In this document: positions 9,699-17,027 of the stretch, in pieces
Layout: every line of letters begins with the position of its first letter
How positions within the stretch are numbered: position 1 is the first letter of the stretch
From: Paracoccus sulfuroxidans
Lineage (GTDB): Bacteria > Pseudomonadota > Alphaproteobacteria > Rhodobacterales > Rhodobacteraceae
Direction of reading: 5' to 3'
DNA: 64,000 bases
Assembly (NCBI RefSeq): GCF_007830335.1
Contig: NZ_VLKU01000004.1
Coordinates: 186,001-250,000, forward strand
Program-made: the position numbers and the translations under genes
The notes under the pieces: generated by a model
Database searches by the model: none
Seen by the model: the letters and a program-made list of their open reading frames with translations, nothing else
Told to the model about the DNA's origin: nothing

Positions 9699-10261
9699 AG
9701 GAAGCTGGTCCGGCTTGCCACGTCGGGGCGCGGACGCTCGGGCGGGGTGCCGGTGCGCTGGCCGATGTGGATGAGGCCCACCAGCTTTTCGCCCGCACCA
9801 AGGCCCAGATGCGCCTGCGCGAACTCCTGCTGCGTGGCGGGGCCGGTCAGCCATGCCGCGCCGTAACCTGCGGCCAGCGCGGCGTTCAGCAGCGACAGGC
9901 AGACCGCGCCCGCAGACAGCACCTGCTCCCATTCCGGGATCTTCGGGTGATCGACCGGGGCCGAGACGACGCCCACGATCACCGGAGTGTCAAAGGCCGA
10001 GCGGGCTTTCAGCGCCGCCGCCTCATCGCCGCCGGTCCGGGTGACGAAATCGGCCAAAAGCGGGGCCAGACGGTCCAGCGTCTCACGCTCCAGCACGATC
10101 AGCCGCCAGGGCTCCAGCTTGGCATGGTCGGGGACGCGCAGGCCCAGCTCAATCAGACCCATCAGTTCCTCGCGTGAGGGGGCGGGGCCGGTCAGCGTGC
10201 GGGGCGGATGAGAGCGGCGGCTGCGCAGGAAAGCCAGCGCGTCGGGATTGGTATGTTCCAT
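9695..10261 (-). CDS. Nitroreductase family protein
   Basis: A 188-residue FMN-dependent nitroreductase-like protein. It starts NPDALAFLRSRRSHPPR, with the N-terminal FMN-binding RSRRS typical of the family, continues LGLRVPDHAKLEPWRLIVLE, and has the C-terminal GYGAAWLTGPAT, resembling the YdjA-type short nitroreductases. Physiological substrate unknown. It lies between the HDAC-like gene (stop and start directly adjacent, TGAATG) and the EI24 gene (GTGA overlap), so the three form one translationally coupled operon. Confidence 0.9.
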   Translation of the reverse strand: MEHTNPDALAFLRSRRSHPPRTLTGPAPSREELMGLIELGLRVPDHAKLEPWRLIVLERETLDRLAPLLADFVTRTGGDEAAALKARSAFDTPVIVGVVSAPVDHPKIPEWEQVLSAGAVCLSLLNAALAAGYGAAWLTGPATQQEFAQAHLGLGAGEKLVGLIHIGQRTGTPPERPRPDVASRTSFL

Positions 10262-11359
10262 TCAGACCTCGAAGAAAGTGGCAAGCTCGCGCAGATGCGC
10301 CGAGACATGGTTGATCCAGACCGGGCCTGGCTGGCGGGCATCGATGACCGCGCCCAGAGGGTCGGGGGCTTCGATGTCCAGGCGGGCGAGCCTTGCGATC
10401 GCGGCATGTCCGCAGAAGGGGACATGCGCCTCTGAATAGCCGCCTTCGTGCACAAGGACCAGCCGGTCCTGACACAGCTCCGCCGCCGCCTGCTGCATCA
10501 GCGCGGTCATCGCGCCGAAGCTGTTTGCGCCCAGCACCATGCGCCCCAGCGGGTCCATGGCCGAGGCGTCATAGCCGCAGGCGACAATGATGATCTCGGG
10601 GCGGTGGCGGCGCAGGGCGGGCAGGACGATCCGCTCCAGCGCCTCCAGATAGCTTTGATGGCCGGTGCCGGGGGGCAGGGGGATGTTGATGTTCGCGCCC
10701 GCCGCGCCGCGCACATCCGCGCCGCCGGTCTCTAGCGGATAGTTGCGGTCCTGATGCAGCGAGATTGTCAGCACGTCGGGATCGTCCAGATAGATCGCCT
10801 CGGTCCCATTGCCGTGATGCACGTCCCAGTCGACGACGGCAAAGCGCTGCGCCAGCCCTGCGGCGCGGGCGGCCTCGATGGCGATGGCAATATTGGCGAA
10901 AAGGCAGAAGCCGTTTGGCAGGTCGGGCAGGGCGTGATGCCCCGGCGGCCGCGACAGCGCATAGGCGCTCGCCAGCTGGCCCTGCAGCACTGCCGCCACG
11001 GCGGCCTTGGCCAGCCCGGCCGAGCGCGCCGCGATCTCATACCCGCCCTTGAGGAAGGGCGCGCGGGGGCCAAGCTCACCCCCCGTCGCGTCCGAGAGCG
11101 CCTTGAACCGCTCAAGATAGCTGGCCGGGTGGACGCGCAGCAGATCCTTGCGCGTGGCCGAGGGGGCGGATTGCAGCTGCAACCGGTCCATAAGACCGGT
11201 CACATGCATCAGGTTCACCATCCTGCGCTTGCTTTCCGGGCTTTCGGGAATGCTGCCGCCCGGTTGAACCAGCCCGCCGGCCTGCATGGTCAGGACGTAA
11301 TCGCCCCCCGCATGCCACATGCAGAGTTCGTCATGGAAAAATCCGGTCTGAGGCGCCAT
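10262..11359 (-). CDS. Histone deacetylase-family protein (class II-type amidohydrolase)
   Basis: A 365-residue zinc amidohydrolase of the histone deacetylase/acetylpolyamine amidohydrolase family. Key motifs are RPPGHHALPDLPNGFCLFANIA (catalytic His pair), VVDWDVHHGNGTEAIYLDDPDVLTISLHQD (metal-binding Asp/His) and the second metal Asp in IIIVACGYDASAMDPLG. Likely substrates are acetylated polyamines or other small N-acetyl amides. ATG 11359 (MAPQTGFFHDELC) is chosen because it begins just before the conserved N-terminus; an earlier in-frame ATG at 11428 would overlap the divergent DUF167 start. Confidence 0.9.
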   Translation of the reverse strand: MAPQTGFFHDELCMWHAGGDYVLTMQAGGLVQPGGSIPESPESKRRMVNLMHVTGLMDRLQLQSAPSATRKDLLRVHPASYLERFKALSDATGGELGPRAPFLKGGYEIAARSAGLAKAAVAAVLQGQLASAYALSRPPGHHALPDLPNGFCLFANIAIAIEAARAAGLAQRFAVVDWDVHHGNGTEAIYLDDPDVLTISLHQDRNYPLETGGADVRGAAGANINIPLPPGTGHQSYLEALERIVLPALRRHRPEIIIVACGYDASAMDPLGRMVLGANSFGAMTALMQQAAAELCQDRLVLVHEGGYSEAHVPFCGHAAIARLARLDIEAPDPLGAVIDARQPGPVWINHVSAHLRELATFFEV

Positions 11360-11392
11360 TGTCTGTCCCGTATCAAAGGATGTCGCGCCAGC

Positions 11393-11647
11393 ATGACCGA
11401 TCTGAAACACCTTGCGCAACCCGGTCACGAGATCGCCGTCCGCGTCACCCCGCGTGCCTCGCGCAATGCGGTGACGCTGGGGCCGGACGGGGCGATCCGC
11501 GTCAGCGTCACGACCGTCCCCGAGGATGGCAAGGCCAATGCGGTCGTGATCAAGCTGCTGGCGAAATCCATCGGTATCGCCAAATCGCGGCTGGTGCTGC
11601 TGCGCGGGGCCAGCGCGCGCGACAAGCTGTTCCGGATCGTGGACTAG
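11393..11647 (+). CDS. DUF167 (YggU) family protein
   Basis: An 84-residue protein of the DUF167/YggU family. It shows IAVRVTPRASRNAV and VPEDGKANAVVIKLLAKSIGIAKSRLVLLRGASARDK, the two conserved parts of the family. Function unknown. ATG 11393 gives the normal family length. The last codon pair (CTAG) is shared with the stop codon of the convergent gene. Confidence 0.9.
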   Translation: MTDLKHLAQPGHEIAVRVTPRASRNAVTLGPDGAIRVSVTTVPEDGKANAVVIKLLAKSIGIAKSRLVLLRGASARDKLFRIVD

Positions 11648-11910
11648 TCGCTGCGCCCGCCGCGTTCCAGCCGGTAATTCCCCTCGGGCAGGTTCAGGGC
11701 GGCGCGCAGTTCTTCCAGCTGTTCCAGCGTCAGGACGATATGCACCGGCTCTCCGCTTTCGGGGTCGAACTGCTCGATGATGATGCGGTCGTCGAAGGCC
11801 TGAACGATCACGTCCTCATTCAGAGGGCGCGCGCCGACGGCGGCCCCTTCGGGAAGTTCGTCGATCAGGGTGATGACGGTCGCGTCGAATTCGTGCTCGA
11901 TGGTGAACAT
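11644..11910 (-). CDS. Conserved hypothetical acidic protein
   Basis: An 88-residue acidic protein (starting MFTIEHEFDATVITLIDE, ending RLERGGRSD) with no recognised domain. It reads like a short beta-rich domain (ATVITLIDE, VIVQAFDDRIIIEQFD, PVHIVLTLEQLEELRAAL). ATG 11910 is chosen; a longer in-frame ATG far upstream would run antisense through the M48 gene's 5' end. It converges with DUF167, sharing a CTAG stop overlap. Role unknown. Confidence 0.65.
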   Translation of the reverse strand: MFTIEHEFDATVITLIDELPEGAAVGARPLNEDVIVQAFDDRIIIEQFDPESGEPVHIVLTLEQLEELRAALNLPEGNYRLERGGRSD

Positions 11911-12064
11911 GGCTGCCTCCGAAGCGTTGGCCTTGGTGCAACAATCGCGTGATCTTCGCGCGGGGGCAAGCCGGGGGATTGGCGGGGATCGCCTTCGACG
12001 GATAGACTGCCCCCGAACCGCCGAAAACGGCGAAGATGTTTTCAAGACGAAGGACCAGGGGCGA

Positions 12065-12811
12065 ATGATCAGGGCGTGGGCGGCGGTGATTGCGGTGCTT
12101 GGGCTGGCGGGCTGTGTGGCCGCGCCGGGGCCGCAGGGGCAGGGCCCGGCTACCCAGCCTGTCGGGGTCATCATGACCTCACCCGATGTGCCGCGCACGG
12201 CGCGTGATTCCGCGCGCTCATTCGTTGCGGTGATCAACAAGATGGAGCCCGCGGTCGAGCGTGAATGCGTCGAGCGGCGCACCCAGCCCATCAATTGCGA
12301 TTATCAATTCGTCGTCGATGACCGCGCCGGATTGGAGCCGAACGCGTTTCAGACCATCGATGCCAATGGCCGCCCGATTATCGGCTTCACGCTGTCGCTG
12401 ATTGGCGAGGCGCGCAATGCCGATGAACTGGCATTTGTGGTCGGGCATGAAGCCAGCCACCATATTCTGGGCCATATCACCCGCAAAAGCTCGGCTGCTT
12501 CGGTTGGTGCGGTGATCCTGGGCGGGTTGGCCAGCGCCTATGGTGCCAATGCTGATGCAATCCAGTCGGCCTCGAATTACGGGGCGCAGATTGGCGCGCG
12601 CTATTATTCGCGCGATTGGGAGCTTGAGGCCGATTATCTGGGCGCAATCATTGCGCTGAATGCCGGATACGATCCCGAGCATGGGGCGCAGTTCTTTGCG
12701 CGAATCCCTGACCCCGGCGACAAGATTCTGGGCACACACCCGTCAAGAGCGGCGCGTATGGCGCAGGTTGCGCGGGCTGTTTCTGATTACCGTTCCGGGC
12801 GAGTTCGATAG
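12065..12811 (+). CDS. M48 family metallopeptidase lipoprotein
   Basis: A 248-residue lipoprotein zinc protease. Signal peptide with lipobox LAGC (Cys17), then a mature domain with the zinc motif HEASHH (His128, Glu129, His132) and the third ligand in WELEADYLGAIIALNAGYDP; the C-terminus has THPSRAARMAQV as in YggG/LoiP and BepA relatives. Predicted to act in the periplasm on misfolded or outer-membrane proteins. It is monocistronic, followed by an AT-rich stretch. Confidence 0.9.
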   Translation: MIRAWAAVIAVLGLAGCVAAPGPQGQGPATQPVGVIMTSPDVPRTARDSARSFVAVINKMEPAVERECVERRTQPINCDYQFVVDDRAGLEPNAFQTIDANGRPIIGFTLSLIGEARNADELAFVVGHEASHHILGHITRKSSAASVGAVILGGLASAYGANADAIQSASNYGAQIGARYYSRDWELEADYLGAIIALNAGYDPEHGAQFFARIPDPGDKILGTHPSRAARMAQVARAVSDYRSGRVR

Positions 12812-12961
12812 CATTCGAATCCGTAAGCAGTTGTAAATTAGTTGATTAAAATTAATTCGAATCAACTGAGAGTGGTGCAGATTTGCAAGGCTTCGGCGGG
12901 ATTTTGCACATTTGATATTTACGCAACGTAAATCTGCGGGTACTCAGCGAGAAATTGCTTT

Positions 12962-12990
12962 TATAGGCAAATAGCTGCCTATAGTTTTTA
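12962..12990 (+). terminator. Hairpin with T-run; possible intrinsic terminator
   Basis: An 8-bp perfect stem TATAGGCA / TGCCTATA (12962-12969 and 12976-12983) with a 6-base loop is followed by GTTTTTA. It fits an intrinsic terminator for the M48 gene, although it lies 150 bases past its stop and only 50 bases before the next start, so a leader attenuator for the next gene is possible. Confidence 0.45.
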
Positions 12991-13042
12991 CGTGAAGACA
13001 TTTTCGGGCCGGATGCGCCGCGCCCATTGGGTGAGGTATTTT

Positions 13043-13396
13043 ATGATCGGCGTTATTATGTGGAGTAGCGAGGATAAAGCCAAAGCGGTGATCTGGTGTG
13101 AAGATCATGCGGCGCTCGCTTATCTCCAGGGGACCGAAAATCTGACAGGTGCCTCGTCCTGGCCCGCCGTGGGCGATCTGGTCGAGCTGGAATGCGATAC
13201 AGTGAACGGTATGCGTTATGCCCGCTCGGTCAATGTCATTTCCGGCCACAAACGGGCCGAACTGCCCAGCCTTCTTCGCAGCATGAGTGAAACGCAAAAC
13301 GCGCAGAAACGTCCGGTTCTGCGCGTTGTGTCGTCTCAGGATGCGTCCTGGTCGGGTGAGCCGCGCCCCTTGCGCGAAGCTTCGGGGCGCCGCTAG
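13043..13396 (+). CDS. Conserved hypothetical protein
   Basis: A 117-residue protein starting MIGVIMWSSEDKAKAVIWCED with a compact N-terminal domain (HAALAYLQG, VGDLVELECDTVNGMRYARSV) that looks like a small beta-barrel, plus a polar tail. It is of a type often seen in Rhodobacterales; no function is assigned. ATG 13043 is chosen because GAGG lies 6 bases upstream; a GTG at 12992 overlaps the preceding hairpin. Confidence 0.6.
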   Translation: MIGVIMWSSEDKAKAVIWCEDHAALAYLQGTENLTGASSWPAVGDLVELECDTVNGMRYARSVNVISGHKRAELPSLLRSMSETQNAQKRPVLRVVSSQDASWSGEPRPLREASGRR

Positions 13397-13400
13397 GGCC

Positions 13401-13961
13401 TCAGGCGCCGCGCGACAGCGCGGCGACCCCGGTCCGGGCCAGATCCGTCAGACCCAGCGGCCGCATCAGCTCGGCGAAGGCGTCCAGTTTTTCGGGCGTG
13501 CCGGTCATTTCGAAGACAAAACTTTCCAGCGTCGAATCCACGACATTCGCCCGGAAGATCTCGGCGATGCGCAGCGCCTCGACGCGCTTTTCGCCCTTGC
13601 CCGACACCTTGAAGAGGCCCAGCTCACGCTCGACGCTGGGGCCTTCGACGGTCAGGTCATGCACGTCATGGACGGGCACGATGCGGCCAAGCTGCGCCTT
13701 GATCTGCTCGATCACCGAAGGCGTGCCGCGCGTCACGATGGTGATGCGCGAGCGGTGGCCCAGATGGTCCACCTCGGCCACGGTCAGGCTGTCGATGTTG
13801 TAGCCACGCCCCGAGAACAGGCCGATGACGCGGGCCAGAACGCCCGCCTCGTTGTCGACCAGCACTGCCAGCGTGTGCGACTCGACGGTCTGGGCATTCG
13901 GATCGCGAAGATCATAGGCCGAATGGCTGGATGCGCCCTGTTGGATATTCAATGCCGCCAT
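13401..13961 (-). CDS. ilvH: Acetolactate synthase small (regulatory) subunit
   Basis: A 186-residue regulatory subunit of acetohydroxyacid synthase, the first common enzyme of branched-chain amino acid synthesis. The N-terminal ACT domain (HTLAVLVDNEAGVLARVIGLFSGRGYNIDSLTV) binds valine for feedback inhibition; the C-terminal ALS_ss_C domain follows (REL.LFKVSG, RAEIFRANVVD, ESFVFEMTG). Transcribed 34 bases downstream of ilvI, forming the holoenzyme operon. Start at ATG 13961 (MAALNIQQG). Confidence 0.95.
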   Translation of the reverse strand: MAALNIQQGASSHSAYDLRDPNAQTVESHTLAVLVDNEAGVLARVIGLFSGRGYNIDSLTVAEVDHLGHRSRITIVTRGTPSVIEQIKAQLGRIVPVHDVHDLTVEGPSVERELGLFKVSGKGEKRVEALRIAEIFRANVVDSTLESFVFEMTGTPEKLDAFAELMRPLGLTDLARTGVAALSRGA

Positions 13962-13995
13962 GATGGGTCTCGCTTCTTTCTGTTTCGGCCGTGGA

Positions 13996-15756
13996 TCAGA
14001 CGAGCGCGCCGCCAGCGCCGGTGATGGCGCCTTCGGTCGAGGCATCGCCCAGCAGCATCTCGTTATGCGGTTTGCCCGAGGGGATCATCGGGAAGCAGTT
14101 TTCATGCTTCTCGACCAGCACGTCGAGGATATAGGGTCCGTCATAATCCAGCATTTCCTGAATCGCATCGTCCAGTTCCGCCGGGTCAGAGACCACGCGG
14201 CCCTTGCAGCCGAAGGCCTCGGCCAGCTTGACGAAATCGGGCAGGCTTTCCGACCAGCTCTGGCTATAGCGCTCGCCATGCAGCAGTTGCTGCCACTGGC
14301 GGACCATGCCCAGACGTTCGTTGTTCAGGATGAACTGCTTGACCGGGGCGCGGAACTGCACCGCCGTGCTCATTTCCTGCATATTCATCAGCCACGAGGC
14401 ATCGCCCGCGACGTTGATGACCAGGGCCTCGGGGTGGGCGACCTGCGCGCCGATCGAGGCCGGCAGGCCATAGCCCATCGTGCCCAGACCACCCGAGGTC
14501 ATCCAGTGGTTCGGATCGTCGAAATGCAGATATTGCGCGGCCCACATCTGGTGCTGGCCGACCTCGGTCGCGACATAGGGCTTCCGATGCTTGGTCAGTT
14601 CATGCAGGCGCTGCAGCGCGTATTGCGGCTTGATGATGCTGTCCGAGCCTTTGTAGGCAAGGCAGTCGCGCGCCTTCCACTGCTCGATCTGCGCCCACCA
14701 TTTCGGCAGCGCCTCGGCATTGGTCTTGCGGCCCCGCGCCTTCCATATCTTCAGCAGATCTTCCAGCACATGCGCGACATCGCCGACAATCGGCAGGTCG
14801 ACATGGATGACCTTGTTGATCGAGCTGGGGTCGATGTCGATCTGCACCTTGACCGAGCCGGGGCTGAAATCCGCTACGCGGCCGGTGATGCGGTCGTCGA
14901 AACGCGCGCCGACGGCGATCATCAGGTCGCAATCATGCATGGCCATATTGGCCTCATAAAGACCGTGCATGCCCAGCATGCCGATCCAGCCTTTGCCGGT
15001 CGCCGGATAGGCGCCCAAGCCCATCAGGGTCGAGGTGACCGGGAAGCCCGTCGCCTCAGCCAGTTCGCGCAGCAGCTGGCTGGCGCCGGGGCCCGAGTTG
15101 ATGACGCCGCCGCCGGTGTAGAAGATCGGACGCTCGGCGCGCTCGATCATCTCGGCCAGACGGGTGATCGCCGCGATATCGCCCTTCTTGGTGGGCTGGT
15201 AGGTCGGCGTCTCGATCTGTTTCGGGCCGACATATTCGCCGGTCGCGAATTGCACGTCCTTCGGGATGTCGACCAGCACCGGACCCGGACGGCCCGAGGT
15301 GGCGACGTGGAAGGCCTTGTGGATCGTCGCGGCCAGTACGTCGGTGTCCTTCACCAGCCAGTTGTGCTTGGTGCAGGGGCGGGTGATGCCGATGGTGTCG
15401 GCCTCCTGGAAGCCATCCGTGCCGATCAGGAAGGTCGGAACCTGGCCCGAGATCACGATCAGCGGGATCGAATCCATCAGCGCATCGGTCAGGCCGGTGA
15501 CCGCATTGGTCGCGCCCGGACCCGAGGTGACCAGCACGACACCGGGCTTGCCGGTTGAGCGGGCATAGCCTTCGGCCATATGAACCGCGCCCTGTTCGTG
15601 GCGGACCAGAATGTGCTTGATGTCGTTTTGCTGGAACAGCTCGTCATAGATGGGAAGTACCGCGCCACCCGGATAGCCGAATACCGTATCGACGCCCTGA
15701 TCGCGCAGAGCTTCGACAACCATTCTCGCACCCGTCATGTCTCGGGACATCCGCAT
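13996..15756 (-). CDS. ilvI: Acetolactate synthase large (catalytic) subunit
   Basis: A 586-residue ThDP-dependent catalytic subunit making 2-acetolactate or 2-aceto-2-hydroxybutyrate. ThDP-binding glutamate is in [13 protein letters not shown], the FAD/pyrophosphate region in [20 protein letters not shown], and the ThDP/Mg motif at [17 protein letters not shown] with the closing N in [10 protein letters not shown]. Ends about 20 residues past HNEMLL. In-frame Met3 and Met7 are alternative starts. Upstream 176 bases to the next gene contain an AT-rich promoter-like stretch. Confidence 0.95.
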   Translation of the reverse strand: MRMSRDMTGARMVVEALRDQGVDTVFGYPGGAVLPIYDELFQQNDIKHILVRHEQGAVHMAEGYARSTGKPGVVLVTSGPGATNAVTGLTDALMDSIPLIVISGQVPTFLIGTDGFQEADTIGITRPCTKHNWLVKDTDVLAATIHKAFHVATSGRPGPVLVDIPKDVQFATGEYVGPKQIETPTYQPTKKGDIAAITRLAEMIERAERPIFYTGGGVINSGPGASQLLRELAEATGFPVTSTLMGLGAYPATGKGWIGMLGMHGLYEANMAMHDCDLMIAVGARFDDRITGRVADFSPGSVKVQIDIDPSSINKVIHVDLPIVGDVAHVLEDLLKIWKARGRKTNAEALPKWWAQIEQWKARDCLAYKGSDSIIKPQYALQRLHELTKHRKPYVATEVGQHQMWAAQYLHFDDPNHWMTSGGLGTMGYGLPASIGAQVAHPEALVINVAGDASWLMNMQEMSTAVQFRAPVKQFILNNERLGMVRQWQQLLHGERYSQSWSESLPDFVKLAEAFGCKGRVVSDPAELDDAIQEMLDYDGPYILDVLVEKHENCFPMIPSGKPHNEMLLGDASTEGAITGAGGALV

Positions 15757-15932
15757 TCTCCATGCTACTTGCTTACACAGACACGTATCGCGCAGCCTTT
15801 GACCGGGCGACCTTTCTGCAACGCCGCAAACTATGGGCGGACCGGGGCGGGGTCAATGGGCAAAAACGCCGAAAATAACAAGAAATGCCAAAACTAAGAC
15901 ATTAAATTACAAAACGCGGTGCGCGTGCGCAA

Positions 15933-16769
15933 TTATTTGGTCTGCGGCAGGGTGATTCTGGCAACCTGTTCGACAATCGGCGCAATCGACAGCGGATGCG
16001 TGTCCGAGTTATGCGCATCCGGCGTGCCAATCGGCTGCCAGACGCCGCCCTTGTAGATTTCCAGCGCGCTGAAGCGGGCCTTGTAATCCATCTTGCGGCT
16101 GCCCGGCACCCAATAGCCCAGATAGACATAGGGCAGGCCGGAACTGCGGGCCATTTCGATATGGTCAAGGATGATATGCGTGCCCAGGCTGAAATGCTCA
16201 AGCTCGGGTTCGTAGAAGCTGTAGACGAGGCTCAGCCCGTCATCGAGAATATCGGTCAGGCAGACGGCGATCAGCTGGTCGTCGCCCTGCTTGAAGCGCC
16301 CACCCTCGACGCCCGCGGCGCGATATTCGATCACGCGGGTGCGGACCGGCGTCTCCTCGATCATCGAGGCGAATTCGAAGATGTCCATATCGGCCATGCC
16401 GCCATCGGCGTGGCGCACATCCAGATAAGAGCGGAACAGCTCATACTGCTCTTCCGTGGCCCAGGCGCTGGTCGCCACGCGCCGCAGCCCGGCGTTGCGT
16501 GACTGCACCCGGCGCTGCGTCCGCGAAGGCTTGAAATCGGCAACGCGGATGCGGGCGGACATGCAGGCCATGCAGCTTTCGCAGCTGGGCCGATAGAGCA
16601 CGTTCTGCGAGCGGCGAAAGCCCTGCCGCGACAGCGCATTGTTCAGCTCGGTCGCGTTTTCGCCGACCAGCGCGGTGAACAGCTTCCGCTCGGCCCGGCC
16701 GTGCAGATAGGGGCAGGGCTGGGGGGCGGTCACATAGAATTGGGGGGCATGCGGCAGGCTGTGACGCAT
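15933..16769 (-). CDS. bpt: Aspartate/glutamate leucyltransferase (arginyltransferase family)
   Basis: A 278-residue N-end-rule aminoacyl-tRNA-protein transferase. It starts [19 protein letters not shown] and has [17 protein letters not shown], then the cysteine cluster [17 protein letters not shown] and the GNAT-like C-terminal portion ([36 protein letters not shown]). The bacterial Bpt subgroup attaches Leu to N-terminal Asp/Glu to mark proteins for ClpS/ClpAP. ATG 16769 is the start; the longer frame adds a basic tail not seen in the family. Confidence 0.92.
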   Translation of the reverse strand: MRHSLPHAPQFYVTAPQPCPYLHGRAERKLFTALVGENATELNNALSRQGFRRSQNVLYRPSCESCMACMSARIRVADFKPSRTQRRVQSRNAGLRRVATSAWATEEQYELFRSYLDVRHADGGMADMDIFEFASMIEETPVRTRVIEYRAAGVEGGRFKQGDDQLIAVCLTDILDDGLSLVYSFYEPELEHFSLGTHIILDHIEMARSSGLPYVYLGYWVPGSRKMDYKARFSALEIYKGGVWQPIGTPDAHNSDTHPLSIAPIVEQVARITLPQTK

Positions 16770-17027
16770 CAGCAACCTCCGGCGCCGGACCGGCTTACAC
16801 AACTGTCGCGTCGACGCATGTCTTGTCTCATCGGTCGCGGTGATACCGTTTGCAAGGGAAGAAACCATCCATTTCTGCGAGAGCCTAGCAACAGAACCTC
16901 ATTCCGCCAAGCGTTGATCCATCTCTCTCTTCTAGATGGGCAGAGGTGGTTAATTTTGAAACCCAAGGCCCACGGTTTCGCAATCACATCGCATTGACGC
17001 GGCAAGGCGCTGCGCTAGGTTGCTGGC

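Noticed and set aside
13960..15558. 532-codon frame antisense to ilvI
   Set aside because: Shadow frame of a strongly conserved gene; composition lacks hydrophobic core pattern.
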